From Fen-1273 sp035516035 (GTDB lineage: Bacteria > Bacteroidota > Ignavibacteria > UBA10030 > UBA6906): 12,646 nucleotides of DNA. Of this stretch, positions 1-6,713 are shown piece after piece (the first letter of the stretch is position 1; every line of letters begins with the position of its first letter). The notes below the pieces were generated by a model. The model ran no database searches. It was not told the origin of the DNA and saw only the letters and a list, made by a program, of their open reading frames with translations. The translations under genes were made by a program, and so were the position numbers. The stretch lies in contig DATJAS010000157.1 of assembly GCA_035516035.1 (NCBI GenBank), positions 1-12,646 on the forward strand, read 5' to 3'.

Positions 1-2
1 GC

Positions 3-635
3 CGCGGCGAGATCCCCTACGCGTGGGAGGCCGAAACGAACTATACCTGGATGGCTCCCTCCATGGCCGAGTATTTTTACAGCATGGCCACGCCGAACGA
101 TTTCATGATCGGCTGCCTGTCGGGACCCGGGTACCTCTACCCGAAAGCCGTCCCCCCGAAGCTCCTGAAACAGCTCATCGCGATCTCCCGGGAGCAGATG
201 AAGGAGCTTGATCTCAACGTCTTCGAGACGATGGACTATTCGGAGGGAGCGACGGTCGAGGGGAACTCCGATCTCCCGAAGGATATCGTCGACATGTACT
301 ACGAAGGGATGCCGGAGGCGATCGGTTTCGTCAACGGGTACGCGCCTTCGTACACGTTCGCGGTGAAGGACGGGCGCCCGTTCATGTCGTACGACTATTA
401 TCTCTCGCCCGAGCGGCCGGAGGCGGACGCGGTGGCCGATCTCCAGGAGCTTGCACGGGTCAACCCGAAGCGCCCGTATTTCGAGCTGCTCCACATCCGC
501 GAGTCGAGCGACGTGAAGCGGGTGAAGGGGATCCTGGATAAGCTCGGGCCGGAGTTCGAAGTCGTGCCGCTCGATGTGTTCCTGGCGATGGCGGGGAAGG
601 ACCCGACGTTCAAGGAGCGCTATCTCTCCCGGTGA
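3..635 (+). CDS. GxGYxYP-family putative glycoside hydrolase, C-terminal part (5'-truncated)
   Basis: The frame is open from the left edge, so the true start lies outside the window; about 210 C-terminal residues are present. The peptide GPGYLYP (bases 123-143) matches the signature that names the GxGYxYP family, putative glycoside hydrolases known mainly from polysaccharide-degrading bacteria such as Bacteroidota. The upstream residues (YAWEAETNYTW) and the downstream stretch rich in aromatic and acidic residues (NGYAPSYTFAVKDGRPF, YDYYLSPE) suit a carbohydrate-active enzyme. The natural substrate of the family is not established to my knowledge. The stop lies 11 bp before the ATG of the transglutaminase-like gene, so the two are probably co-transcribed. 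The signal peptide and N-terminal domain cannot be seen. Family assignment rests on the motif and is fairly secure; enzymatic activity is inferred. Confidence 0.72.
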   Translation, partial: RGEIPYAWEAETNYTWMAPSMAEYFYSMATPNDFMIGCLSGPGYLYPKAVPPKLLKQLIAISREQMKELDLNVFETMDYSEGATVEGNSDLPKDIVDMYYEGMPEAIGFVNGYAPSYTFAVKDGRPFMSYDYYLSPERPEADAVADLQELARVNPKRPYFELLHIRESSDVKRVKGILDKLGPEFEVVPLDVFLAMAGKDPTFKERYLSR

Positions 636-646
636 AAGGCGCCGTC

Positions 647-1999
647 ATGAAACGCAGGAAGCTCGGATTCTACGCGGGGGCAGCGCTGGTGTTGCTCCTC
701 TTTGCGGTCAATCTCTACGTTTTCTTCACGCGGGAGTGGGAATCGTCGTACAGTCCCGCGTCCTACGCCACGCTCTACTATTCGCTCGACGTCCCCACGA
801 TCCGCAGGTGGGAGGTCGGGGACAGGAACAGGATCCGTCTCGTGCTTGCCTGCACGAAAGACGTCAGGGAGTGGCGCGTGCTGACCGACGGGGGAAACGA
901 GCAGCAGGCGACGGGGATGACCCCGGAGTTCCGGATTGACACAACGTTCAGTGAGCTCCACACCTACCGGCTCATCCCTGTCCCGGAAGGAGAGTGCCTC
1001 CCGGTGGAGATCACGATCCGGTTCTACGGGCGCGAATTCTACGCCGCCTCCGGGCTTGCGCGGCCGGACGTGTACGTGGTCCGCTCCACCGTGCCGTGCG
1101 GCGAGTTTGACCAGTATGCGGTCGCCGACTGGACGGACGACTACAGCTACGTCGGCCCGGAAGCGCTCGCGGAAGCCGACCGGATCGTGCACCAGGAGGT
1201 GGGGATCCATGAGACCGATCCGACGTTCGTGAGGATGGAGAAACTCACGCGCTACCTCCGACCGAAGCTGAAGAGCTGCGGCGGTGTGCCGAAGGACGAC
1301 GAGCGGTGGGAAAACCCGTGGATCCTCTACAACGAGCTGGTGAGCGGCACGGGGAAGGGGTGGTGCACGGAACACGCCAGGGTGTGGGTGTTCTGGGCGA
1401 ACCGCGCCGGCATCCCCACCCGCTTCGTCTTCAACGCGCGCACGCAGGACAACACGATCGGCTACTCCGGTCACGCCTTCGCCGAGTCGTTCATTCGCGA
1501 GCAGGGGAGGTGGGCGTACGTCGATCTCTCGCAGAGCCAGGTCTACATCACCGACAGGTCCGGGCAGGTGTTGAACACCGCGGAGCTCTTCCAGCTCAAT
1601 CAGCACAACGCGTTCGACAGCGCGTTTGCCCGCATCTACGTCGACTGGCTCTGGGAAGGCCGCCCCGGGATCGCGGGGAAGGACACCGTGGAGACCGTTC
1701 CCTTCCCGGTCTGCGACAATGCGGTCCGGGAGGAGTTTCCCGTCAATTCGATTCTCAAGTACCGGCGTCCCCCGGACGTCGAGGACGTGCGTGATATCTA
1801 CACGGGGTTCCTGAGGGACAGGACGTTTCTGAAGGGGAACCTCGAGCGGTATCTCTTCAAGCCCCAGCTCGCCTACTCACTCTATCCGACCGAGGGGGCG
1901 CACACATACTTCGTGCGGCGGGTGCTCTTCTACGGGTGGCTCGCCAGCGTTCTCGTCTGGCTCCTTGCCGCCTGGCGGGGGAGACGCAGGACTGCCTGA
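647..1999 (+). CDS. Membrane-anchored transglutaminase-like (cysteine protease fold) protein
   Basis: The protein has 450 residues. Residues 6-27 are a hydrophobic anchor after a basic KRRK start, and residues 426-443 are a second membrane segment followed by RGRRR. The bulk between them is therefore expected outside the cytoplasmic membrane. The transglutaminase-like core has the expected Cys-His-Asp order: C240 in GWCTEH, H276 in SGHAFAE and D293 in AYVDLS. In bacteria this fold is used by proteases, peptidoglycan or peptide amidases and crosslinkers, so the reaction cannot be named. I chose ATG 647 because GAAAGG (634-639) sits 7 bp upstream; a GTG at 632 overlapping the preceding stop would add five residues. 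It follows the GxGYxYP hydrolase gene at 11 bp and is probably in the same operon. The fold is well supported; the function is unknown. Confidence 0.8.
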   Translation: MKRRKLGFYAGAALVLLLFAVNLYVFFTREWESSYSPASYATLYYSLDVPTIRRWEVGDRNRIRLVLACTKDVREWRVLTDGGNEQQATGMTPEFRIDTTFSELHTYRLIPVPEGECLPVEITIRFYGREFYAASGLARPDVYVVRSTVPCGEFDQYAVADWTDDYSYVGPEALAEADRIVHQEVGIHETDPTFVRMEKLTRYLRPKLKSCGGVPKDDERWENPWILYNELVSGTGKGWCTEHARVWVFWANRAGIPTRFVFNARTQDNTIGYSGHAFAESFIREQGRWAYVDLSQSQVYITDRSGQVLNTAELFQLNQHNAFDSAFARIYVDWLWEGRPGIAGKDTVETVPFPVCDNAVREEFPVNSILKYRRPPDVEDVRDIYTGFLRDRTFLKGNLERYLFKPQLAYSLYPTEGAHTYFVRRVLFYGWLASVLVWLLAAWRGRRRTA

Positions 2000-2001
2000 G
2001 A

Positions 2002-2071
2002 CCCGCCGTCATCGCGAGGCGGCGCCCCCCCGCCGTCATTGCGAGGGACGCCGTAGGCGTCCCGAAGCAAT
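2002..2071. repeat. Intergenic hairpin repeat, copy 1, between convergent genes
   Basis: This fills the gap between two converging genes. The 18-nt unit CCCGCCGTCATYGCGAGG occurs twice (2002-2019 and 2029-2046, one mismatch). The second unit leads into a near-complete hairpin: ATTGC (2038-2042) can pair with GCAAT (2067-2071), enclosing GGGACGCC (2045-2052), a GTA loop and GGCGTCCC (2056-2063). Sequences of the CATTGCGAG...GAAGCAATC type are familiar as dispersed intergenic repeats in several phyla. The symmetric stem could act as a bidirectional terminator or mRNA 3'-end stabiliser; there is no T-tract, so termination is inference. Confidence 0.7.
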
Positions 2072-3493
2072 CTAACACACCTGCACGAACTCCAGGTCCA
2101 GCAGCGACGCCAGCTTGCGGATCCGCGTGGCAATGTGCCCGGTCCCGATTGCGCAGTGGTGCGCCGGTCCCTGGCTGCTCCAGGCGTTCACGAACTCTTT
2201 CACGCTGAGGGGGAAGCGGTAGCGGCTGTTGGTGTTGCCGATTTCGAGGATCGGTCCGGCGACGGATTCCCCCTCGGCGGCGAGGAGCGCGAGCGTTCCC
2301 TCCGCTCTCTGGACGACGGCCAGGAGCGTCACGGGGCCGTGCCTGACATCCATCTCAACGGAGAGCCCCTTCCCCGGTTTCCCGTGATAGACGCCGAGGG
2401 GCCTGAGTTTGGGCTTCCCCTGCGCGATCGCCAGGTGGCCGGGGCCGTCGTGCCCCAGCAGGATCACCTGCTCGTTGAAATCCATCGCGTAGAACTCGCT
2501 GAACGACCCGCCGGCGCCGAACGCATCTATGATCTTCATCGCCATCGCGTTTTTCACCTCGCACTCCCCGGCGACGGGGACGTGGCGCGCGGTGAGGAGC
2601 GAGTTCCCGGCGATCACGGATGTGACGATGTCCTCCTCCTCGCTCCCGGGCGTTCCCTCATAATAGTACGCGAGCGCGCCGAGTCTCCGTTCGCGCACAA
2701 GGGTGTCCAGTGCGCAGGCGGTCCGCGCCGCGCGCGCGATCTCCGCTTCCGGGCAGTCGGCCGTGATGTCAAAGGCCTGCCGGAACTCTTCCTCCTTGAG
2801 AGCCACCTGGCGATCCGTGACCGATTTTCGGGCTGCGCTCAGCTCGCCGATCTCCAGGTGCTGGATATGGACGCCGAACGCCGAGGCGTGCTGCGTGGGA
2901 TCGGAGTAGACGTCGAGCATGCCGTTGTAGTAATGGCCGAGGATACCCAGCGTCGTCGAGGAGAGGACGTCCGCGACGCGCGCGGCGTCGACCCAGCCAC
3001 GGATCTCCTCCCACGCCTCCGGGTCGTCGAGCGTCCCGGTGACCTGGCGGAAGGGGATGCGCGAGCGGCGAAAGACGCTCGCGATTTCCGGCACCGCGCA
3101 TGCCTGGCAGAAGGCCAGCCATTCTCCCGTCATGGCGCCCCGGTCCCCCAGCGCGTTGAAGCGGTCGTAGTCGATCGCGGGCGCGGGCTGCAGGTTCAGG
3201 ACGACTACAGGCAGGCGTCGCACCGCCGGGAGCACGGTTGAGGAGAGGGCGTACGTCGAAACGGCGAGAAACACCAGGCGCACGTCGCGCGTCCTGAACA
3301 GCTCGGCGGCGGACTCGGATTTGTCGACGGAGTCGACGAGCCCGGCGGAGACGACGTCCGCGCCGTCGATCCCGTGCTCGATGCGGCCGAGATATCCCTC
3401 CAGCCGTTCTCTCAGGCCGGGGAACTGGTGCCAGTACGTGTCGAGCCCGATGCCGAAGAGCCCGATGCGGGTGCGTGCCTCCGACGGAGTCAT
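2072..3493 (-). CDS. L-arabinose isomerase-family protein (sugar isomerase)
   Basis: The product has 473 residues, close to the usual length of L-arabinose isomerase (about 500). This family interconverts aldoses and ketoses in the cytoplasm with a Mn2+ centre. Residues matching the E. coli AraA ligands are present in order: acidic EEE at 285-287, E333 in FSEFYAMDF, H348 in LLGHDG and H445/H446 in GPAHH. The N-terminus (GLFGIGLDTYWHQFPGL) and LNLQP (99-103) also fit. Identity is low enough that the sugar could be arabinose, fucose or another pentose or 6-deoxyhexose. I chose ATG 3493: AGGA lies 5 nt upstream and a candidate promoter (3518-3546) lies just before it. The longer frame from 3550 would begin upstream of that promoter and has no ribosome site. 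It is divergent from a RhaT-type symporter, which suggests a paired uptake-and-isomerisation role. Confidence 0.8.
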   Translation of the reverse strand: MTPSEARTRIGLFGIGLDTYWHQFPGLRERLEGYLGRIEHGIDGADVVSAGLVDSVDKSESAAELFRTRDVRLVFLAVSTYALSSTVLPAVRRLPVVVLNLQPAPAIDYDRFNALGDRGAMTGEWLAFCQACAVPEIASVFRRSRIPFRQVTGTLDDPEAWEEIRGWVDAARVADVLSSTTLGILGHYYNGMLDVYSDPTQHASAFGVHIQHLEIGELSAARKSVTDRQVALKEEEFRQAFDITADCPEAEIARAARTACALDTLVRERRLGALAYYYEGTPGSEEEDIVTSVIAGNSLLTARHVPVAGECEVKNAMAMKIIDAFGAGGSFSEFYAMDFNEQVILLGHDGPGHLAIAQGKPKLRPLGVYHGKPGKGLSVEMDVRHGPVTLLAVVQRAEGTLALLAAEGESVAGPILEIGNTNSRYRFPLSVKEFVNAWSSQGPAHHCAIGTGHIATRIRKLASLLDLEFVQVC

Positions 3494-3517
3494 GACGATC
3501 CTGCGCTGTCGGGCGGA

Positions 3518-3546
3518 AAAATATGGAAGGGGCGTGCGAAAATCAA
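3518..3546 (-). promoter_or_regulatory. Candidate sigma70-type promoter for the isomerase gene
   Basis: Read on the minus strand, TTGATT (plus 3541-3546) and TATTTT (plus 3518-3523) are separated by exactly 17 nt. Each hexamer matches the consensus at four of six positions. Transcription would start about 18 nt before ATG 3493. The -35 hexamer overlaps the palindrome at 3543-3556, so a protein bound there would block it. The match is by eye only, and if the host is a Bacteroidota member with a different consensus the call weakens. Confidence 0.35.
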
Positions 3547-3556
3547 ACATGTTTGA
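3543..3556. promoter_or_regulatory. 14-bp perfect palindrome, candidate operator between divergent sugar genes
   Basis: TCAAACATGTTTGA is a perfect inverted repeat in the space between the isomerase gene (minus) and the RhaT-like gene (plus). It overlaps the candidate -35 of the isomerase promoter and lies just upstream of TATATT (3558-3563), a possible -10 for the symporter gene. Dimeric regulators of the GntR, LacI or similar classes bind such sites in sugar operons. No regulator gene is in the window, so which protein binds is unknown. Confidence 0.45.
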
Positions 3557-3592
3557 GTATATTCACTGCGTCCTTTTCCAGGGGATCTGACG

Positions 3593-4696
3593 ATGACCTC
3601 AAATCCATTCTTAGGCGTTGTGTTTCACTGGCTGGGCGGACTCGCTTCCGGGAGCTTCTACGTCCCGTACCGCGGCGTGAGGAAGTGGGCGTGGGAGGTG
3701 TACTGGCTCGTCGGCGGGTTCTTCAGCTGGATCATCGCGCCGTGGGTCCTGGCTTCGATCAACACGAACGACCTTCTCGCCGTGCTGCACGAGGCGCCGA
3801 TGGACAGCATCCTCTGGGCGTATTTCTGGGGGGCGATGTGGGGCTTCGGCGGCCTTACGTTCGGGCTCACGATGCGCTACCTGGGGATGTCGCTCGGCAT
3901 GGGCGTCGCGCTCGGGTATTGCGCCGCGTTCGGGACGCTCATCCCCCCGATATTCCACGGCGAGTTCGCGTCGAAAGTTCTCGGGACGACGTCGGGACAG
4001 GTCATCCTCCTCGGCGTCTTCGTCTGCCTGGCGGGGATCGCGATCGCGGGCCTTGCCGGAAGGAGCAAGGAGCGGGAGATGACCGACGAACAGAAGAGGG
4101 AGACGATCAGGGAGTTCAACTTCACCAAGGGGATCCTGGTTGCGACCTTTTCGGGGATCATGAGCGCGTCGTTCGCCTTCGGGCTTGACGCCGCATCGCC
4201 GATCGCCGTCCTGTCGGCCCAGCACGGCACGACGACGCTCTGGACCGGGCTGCCGAAGCTCTGCGTCGTCCTGCTCGGCGGGTTCACGACCAACTTCGCC
4301 TGGTGCGTCATACTGAACGTGCGGAACAGGACCGGGTACCAGTACTTCCGCCGGGAGATCCGCCCCTCCTCCGGGGGCGACACGGCAGCGGCGCCCCAGG
4401 CGGAACGGGCCCCGATGCTCAACAACTACTTCTTCAGCGCCCTGGCCGGGACAGTCTGGTACATGCAGTTCTTCTTCTACACCATGGGGGAGACGCAGAT
4501 GGGGAACTACAAGTTCTCCAGCTGGACGATCCACATGGCGAGCATCATCATCTTCAGCTCACTCTGGGGGATCGCGCTCAAAGAGTGGAAGGGGAGCAGC
4601 CGGTCCACGAAGGGGAAGCTCGCATTCGGACTGGCGACGCTGGTCTTCTCCACGCTCGTCGTGGGCTACGGCAACTACCTCGGGGTCGTGCGCTAA
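3593..4696 (+). CDS. RhaT-family L-rhamnose/proton symporter-like transporter
   Basis: The protein has 367 residues, mostly hydrophobic with about ten membrane segments; E. coli RhaT has 344. Distinctive family stretches are clear: SFYVPYRGVRKWAWE (21-35, RhaT has CFYAPFKKVKKWSWE), GAMWG (80-84), GLTMRYLGMS (91-100, identical in RhaT), WYMQFFFY (289-296) and LKEW (329-332). RhaT imports L-rhamnose with protons across the inner membrane. A hydrophilic insert (about 253-275) accounts for part of the extra length. AGGGGAT (3580-3586) is a good ribosome site 6 nt before the ATG. It is divergent from the isomerase gene, and no rhamnose isomerase or rhamnulokinase is visible, so the transported sugar may be a different one. 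Family confident; substrate inferred. Confidence 0.9.
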   Translation: MTSNPFLGVVFHWLGGLASGSFYVPYRGVRKWAWEVYWLVGGFFSWIIAPWVLASINTNDLLAVLHEAPMDSILWAYFWGAMWGFGGLTFGLTMRYLGMSLGMGVALGYCAAFGTLIPPIFHGEFASKVLGTTSGQVILLGVFVCLAGIAIAGLAGRSKEREMTDEQKRETIREFNFTKGILVATFSGIMSASFAFGLDAASPIAVLSAQHGTTTLWTGLPKLCVVLLGGFTTNFAWCVILNVRNRTGYQYFRREIRPSSGGDTAAAPQAERAPMLNNYFFSALAGTVWYMQFFFYTMGETQMGNYKFSSWTIHMASIIIFSSLWGIALKEWKGSSRSTKGKLAFGLATLVFSTLVVGYGNYLGVVR

Positions 4697-4699
4697 CCC

Positions 4700-4770
4700 G
4701 TCATTGCGAGCCGCTGTTCTGGCGCCGCGAAGTCCGTTTTTCGGACCACGCCGCTCTCTGGCGTGGCAAT
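4700..4770. repeat. Intergenic hairpin repeat, copy 2, between convergent genes
   Basis: This fills the gap between the RhaT-like gene and the converging hydrolase gene. It is bounded by ATTGC (4703-4707) and its complement GCAAT (4766-4770). Inside are two adjacent hairpins: GTCCG-TTTTT-CGGAC (4732-4746) and CCACGCC-GCTCTCT-GGCGTGG (4746-4766). The 38-nt core 4729-4766 matches copy 3 (9661-9698) at 33 of 38 positions, with the differences concentrated in loops. Being between convergent genes it may stop transcription from both sides, which is inference. Confidence 0.75.
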
Positions 4771-4776
4771 CCCGCG

Positions 4777-5430
4777 CTACTTTTTCCTCTGCTCCATCAT
4801 CCACGTGTAAAGCGCCGGATCGTCGTACGCCTGCGTCCATGAATCGTGCCCCGCATTGGGATACACGGTGAACTTCACGTTCCCGCCCGCCGCAGTCAGA
4901 GCTCTGACCATGCGTTCGCCCCGCTCGAAGACGACGACCGGGTCTTTCTTCCCGTGGAACGCCCAGACGGGCACCTCCTTCAGTATTCCGACACGGCTCG
5001 CATCGCCCCACCCGCAGATCGGAACCAGCGCCGCGAAGAGCCCGGGATGTGCGGTCGCCAGTCTCCACGTCCCGTTGCCTCCCATGCTGAGGCCAGTCAG
5101 GTAAATACGCGAGCGGTCGACCCTGTGCGTCGCGAGTATCCTGTCCAGCAGGGCCTTCAGGATATGGACCGACCAGTACTCGTCCGTCTGGCATTGCGGC
5201 GAGACGAGGATGAAGGGAAACTGCCGGCCCGCCGCCGCGAGCTTCGGGGGGCCGTGCTGGCTGACCAGGTCGAGATCCGATCCCCGCTCCCCTGCACCGT
5301 GGAGAAAGAGCATGAGCGGCCACGTCCTGTCGCTCTTCCCGTACTCCGCAGGGAGATAGATCAGGTACGGCAACTGCACGTCGATCGTGACGTGCTCGCT
5401 GAATACGCGGGCCTGTTGAATTCCGGTCAT
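4777..5430 (-). CDS. Alpha/beta hydrolase (predicted peptidase/esterase, dienelactone- or PHB-depolymerase-like)
   Basis: The protein has 217 residues and is a single alpha/beta hydrolase domain. The oxyanion-hole segment is HGAGERG (44-50), the nucleophile elbow is GLSMGG with S115, the acid is D163 in HGKKDP and the base is H195 in NAGHDSW. This arrangement (LFLHGAGERG...LTGLSMGG...NAGHDSW) matches the group of small predicted peptidases and carboxylesterases related to dienelactone hydrolase and polyhydroxybutyrate depolymerase. The substrate cannot be told. There is no signal peptide from this start, so it is predicted cytoplasmic, although relatives are often secreted domains. The start has GGAG about 9 nt upstream. 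It is divergent from the radical SAM operon across 98 bp, which leaves open whether it belongs to that pathway. Confidence 0.88.
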   Translation of the reverse strand: MTGIQQARVFSEHVTIDVQLPYLIYLPAEYGKSDRTWPLMLFLHGAGERGSDLDLVSQHGPPKLAAAGRQFPFILVSPQCQTDEYWSVHILKALLDRILATHRVDRSRIYLTGLSMGGNGTWRLATAHPGLFAALVPICGWGDASRVGILKEVPVWAFHGKKDPVVVFERGERMVRALTAAGGNVKFTVYPNAGHDSWTQAYDDPALYTWMMEQRKK

Positions 5431-5528
5431 GGGCGCCGACTCCAGGATGAGACGGTTTTAACAATTTTATGACAATTCGCTCCAACTTTCCACCGAGATT
5501 GCGCACGGTTGGGAATAAAGGAGCACGG

Positions 5529-6713
5529 ATGAAACGGATGCAGCTCACGATCGGTCCCCGGTTGCGGCCACTGAAGACGCCCTCCGCGGACGTCCCGCAT
5601 GCCGTGCTGGAGTCGAACTACACCTGCAACCGGCGATGCACGCTCTGCTACAACCTCACGCGGGAAATCGTCAAGCCGCTGGACCAGCTTCGCTCTGAGC
5701 TTGACAGCCTCTGCCGTCTCCGCCGTCTCGAGACGGTTTCGATCCTCGGCGGCGAGCCGACGCTGCACCCTGACCTCCCCGCCATCGTCCGGATGGTCAA
5801 AGGGCGCGGCGTCTACTGCCAGGTGCTGACCAACGGGATCGTCCTTTTCCGCGACGGTTCGGACGCGCTTCTCGATGCGCTCGTGGCAGCGGGGATCGAC
5901 AGGATCGTGTTGCACGTGGATTGCGGGCAGGGAATCACCGCGGAAGAAATGGACCTCATGACGTCCACGCTCTTCGGCAAGTTCGAGCGTCGCGGGGTGT
6001 TCTTTGCCATCTCGTCGACGCTCTACCGCGAAAACGTCGGCGGGATCCCGGCCCTGTTGCGCCGATGTGCGCAGTATCCGCATTTTGACGGGATGCTCGC
6101 GACGCTTGCCCGGCCGGGGAGCGAGATGGCCCAGCATGCGGCCCCTGCATTCGGGCGTCCTGATATGGCCGATGTCGACGGCGCGATCCGCGCGGGGCTT
6201 CGTGTCGAGGCTTCATCCTATATTCCCTCAAGCCTTGACGACGAAGAAATCCGGTGGCTCATGTACCTTTACTACATCAACGCCCGCACGGGGGCGACCG
6301 TCCCTCTCTCGCCGGCGTTTGTGCGGCTCATGCGCAGTGTCTACCGGCGGATCGAGGGAAGGAACATGTTCGCGGCGCCTGCCCGGCGGTCCCTTTCGGG
6401 CGCGTTGTTCCTGGCGACGGCGATCGTTGAGTGCCTCCTCAGGCCTTCCCGCATCCCTGGGTTCGCCGGGCTCCTCTCCGGATCTCTGCGCGCCATCCGC
6501 TTTCATTCGCTTATCGTACAGTCGGTGCCCGACTTCAATGCGGAGCGCGGGTGCGTGGAAATCTGCTATCACTGCCCCGATGCAACTGTGCGCGACGGCC
6601 GCCTGGCACCCGTCTGCCTTGCCGATCACATGAGTCCCCCGGGGATGGATGCGGGCCTCTCCGGGGACGAGGCTCTTTCGCGGGCGATCCACGCACACCT
6701 GGAGGAATCGTGA
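5529..6713 (+). CDS. Radical SAM enzyme with C-terminal auxiliary cysteine cluster
   Basis: The protein has 394 residues. The N-terminal radical SAM motif is CNRRCTLC (C33, C37, C40), which binds the 4Fe-4S cluster that cleaves S-adenosylmethionine, followed by the SAM-binding GGEP (74-77). The C-terminus has a second set: C342, C346 and C349 (again CX3CX2C, CVEICYHC), then C363 in PVCLADHM, likely ligating an auxiliary Fe-S cluster. A moderately hydrophobic stretch near 282-317 might touch the membrane. The substrate is not recognisable. ATG 5529 is chosen because AAAGGAG (5517-5523) lies 5 nt upstream; an ATG at 5469 has no such site. It heads an operon with a CrtC/AttH-like gene and a lipid-enzyme fusion, suggesting C-H chemistry on a lipid. 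A peptide substrate is an alternative, but no precursor gene is seen. Confidence 0.9.
   Translation: MKRMQLTIGPRLRPLKTPSADVPHAVLESNYTCNRRCTLCYNLTREIVKPLDQLRSELDSLCRLRRLETVSILGGEPTLHPDLPAIVRMVKGRGVYCQVLTNGIVLFRDGSDALLDALVAAGIDRIVLHVDCGQGITAEEMDLMTSTLFGKFERRGVFFAISSTLYRENVGGIPALLRRCAQYPHFDGMLATLARPGSEMAQHAAPAFGRPDMADVDGAIRAGLRVEASSYIPSSLDDEEIRWLMYLYYINARTGATVPLSPAFVRLMRSVYRRIEGRNMFAAPARRSLSGALFLATAIVECLLRPSRIPGFAGLLSGSLRAIRFHSLIVQSVPDFNAERGCVEICYHCPDATVRDGRLAPVCLADHMSPPGMDAGLSGDEALSRAIHAHLEES

Noticed and set aside
620..1606. 328-codon open frame on the minus strand
   Set aside because: It lies antisense to the transglutaminase-like gene, which has clear catalytic motifs. The translation is Arg/Pro/His/Glu-rich with no recognisable domain, as expected of GC-rich antisense frames.
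2002..2071. CRISPR-like repeat pair
   Set aside because: There are only two units, with no regular spacers and no cas genes; it belongs to the dispersed hairpin repeat family.
2135..3241. 368-codon plus-strand frame opposite the isomerase gene
   Set aside because: It is antisense to a gene with conserved metal ligands, and the product is charged low-complexity sequence.
3611..4534. 307-codon open frame on the minus strand
   Set aside because: It is antisense to the well-supported RhaT-like gene, with low-complexity Arg/Glu/Pro composition and no motif.
4559..5548. 329-codon minus-strand frame overlapping the alpha/beta hydrolase
   Set aside because: It is another frame of the same strand; only the 217-residue frame shows the hydrolase triad.
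6431..6712. Upstream extension of the CrtC/AttH-like gene
   Set aside because: The extension overlaps the radical SAM C-terminus in another frame; GGAGG followed by ATG 6713 gives a clear coupled start.
5529..6713. RiPP (modified peptide) cluster headed by the radical SAM gene
   Set aside because: I found no short precursor-like gene nearby, no RRE-type protein and no dedicated exporter; the neighbours look like lipid enzymes. It is not strictly excluded.
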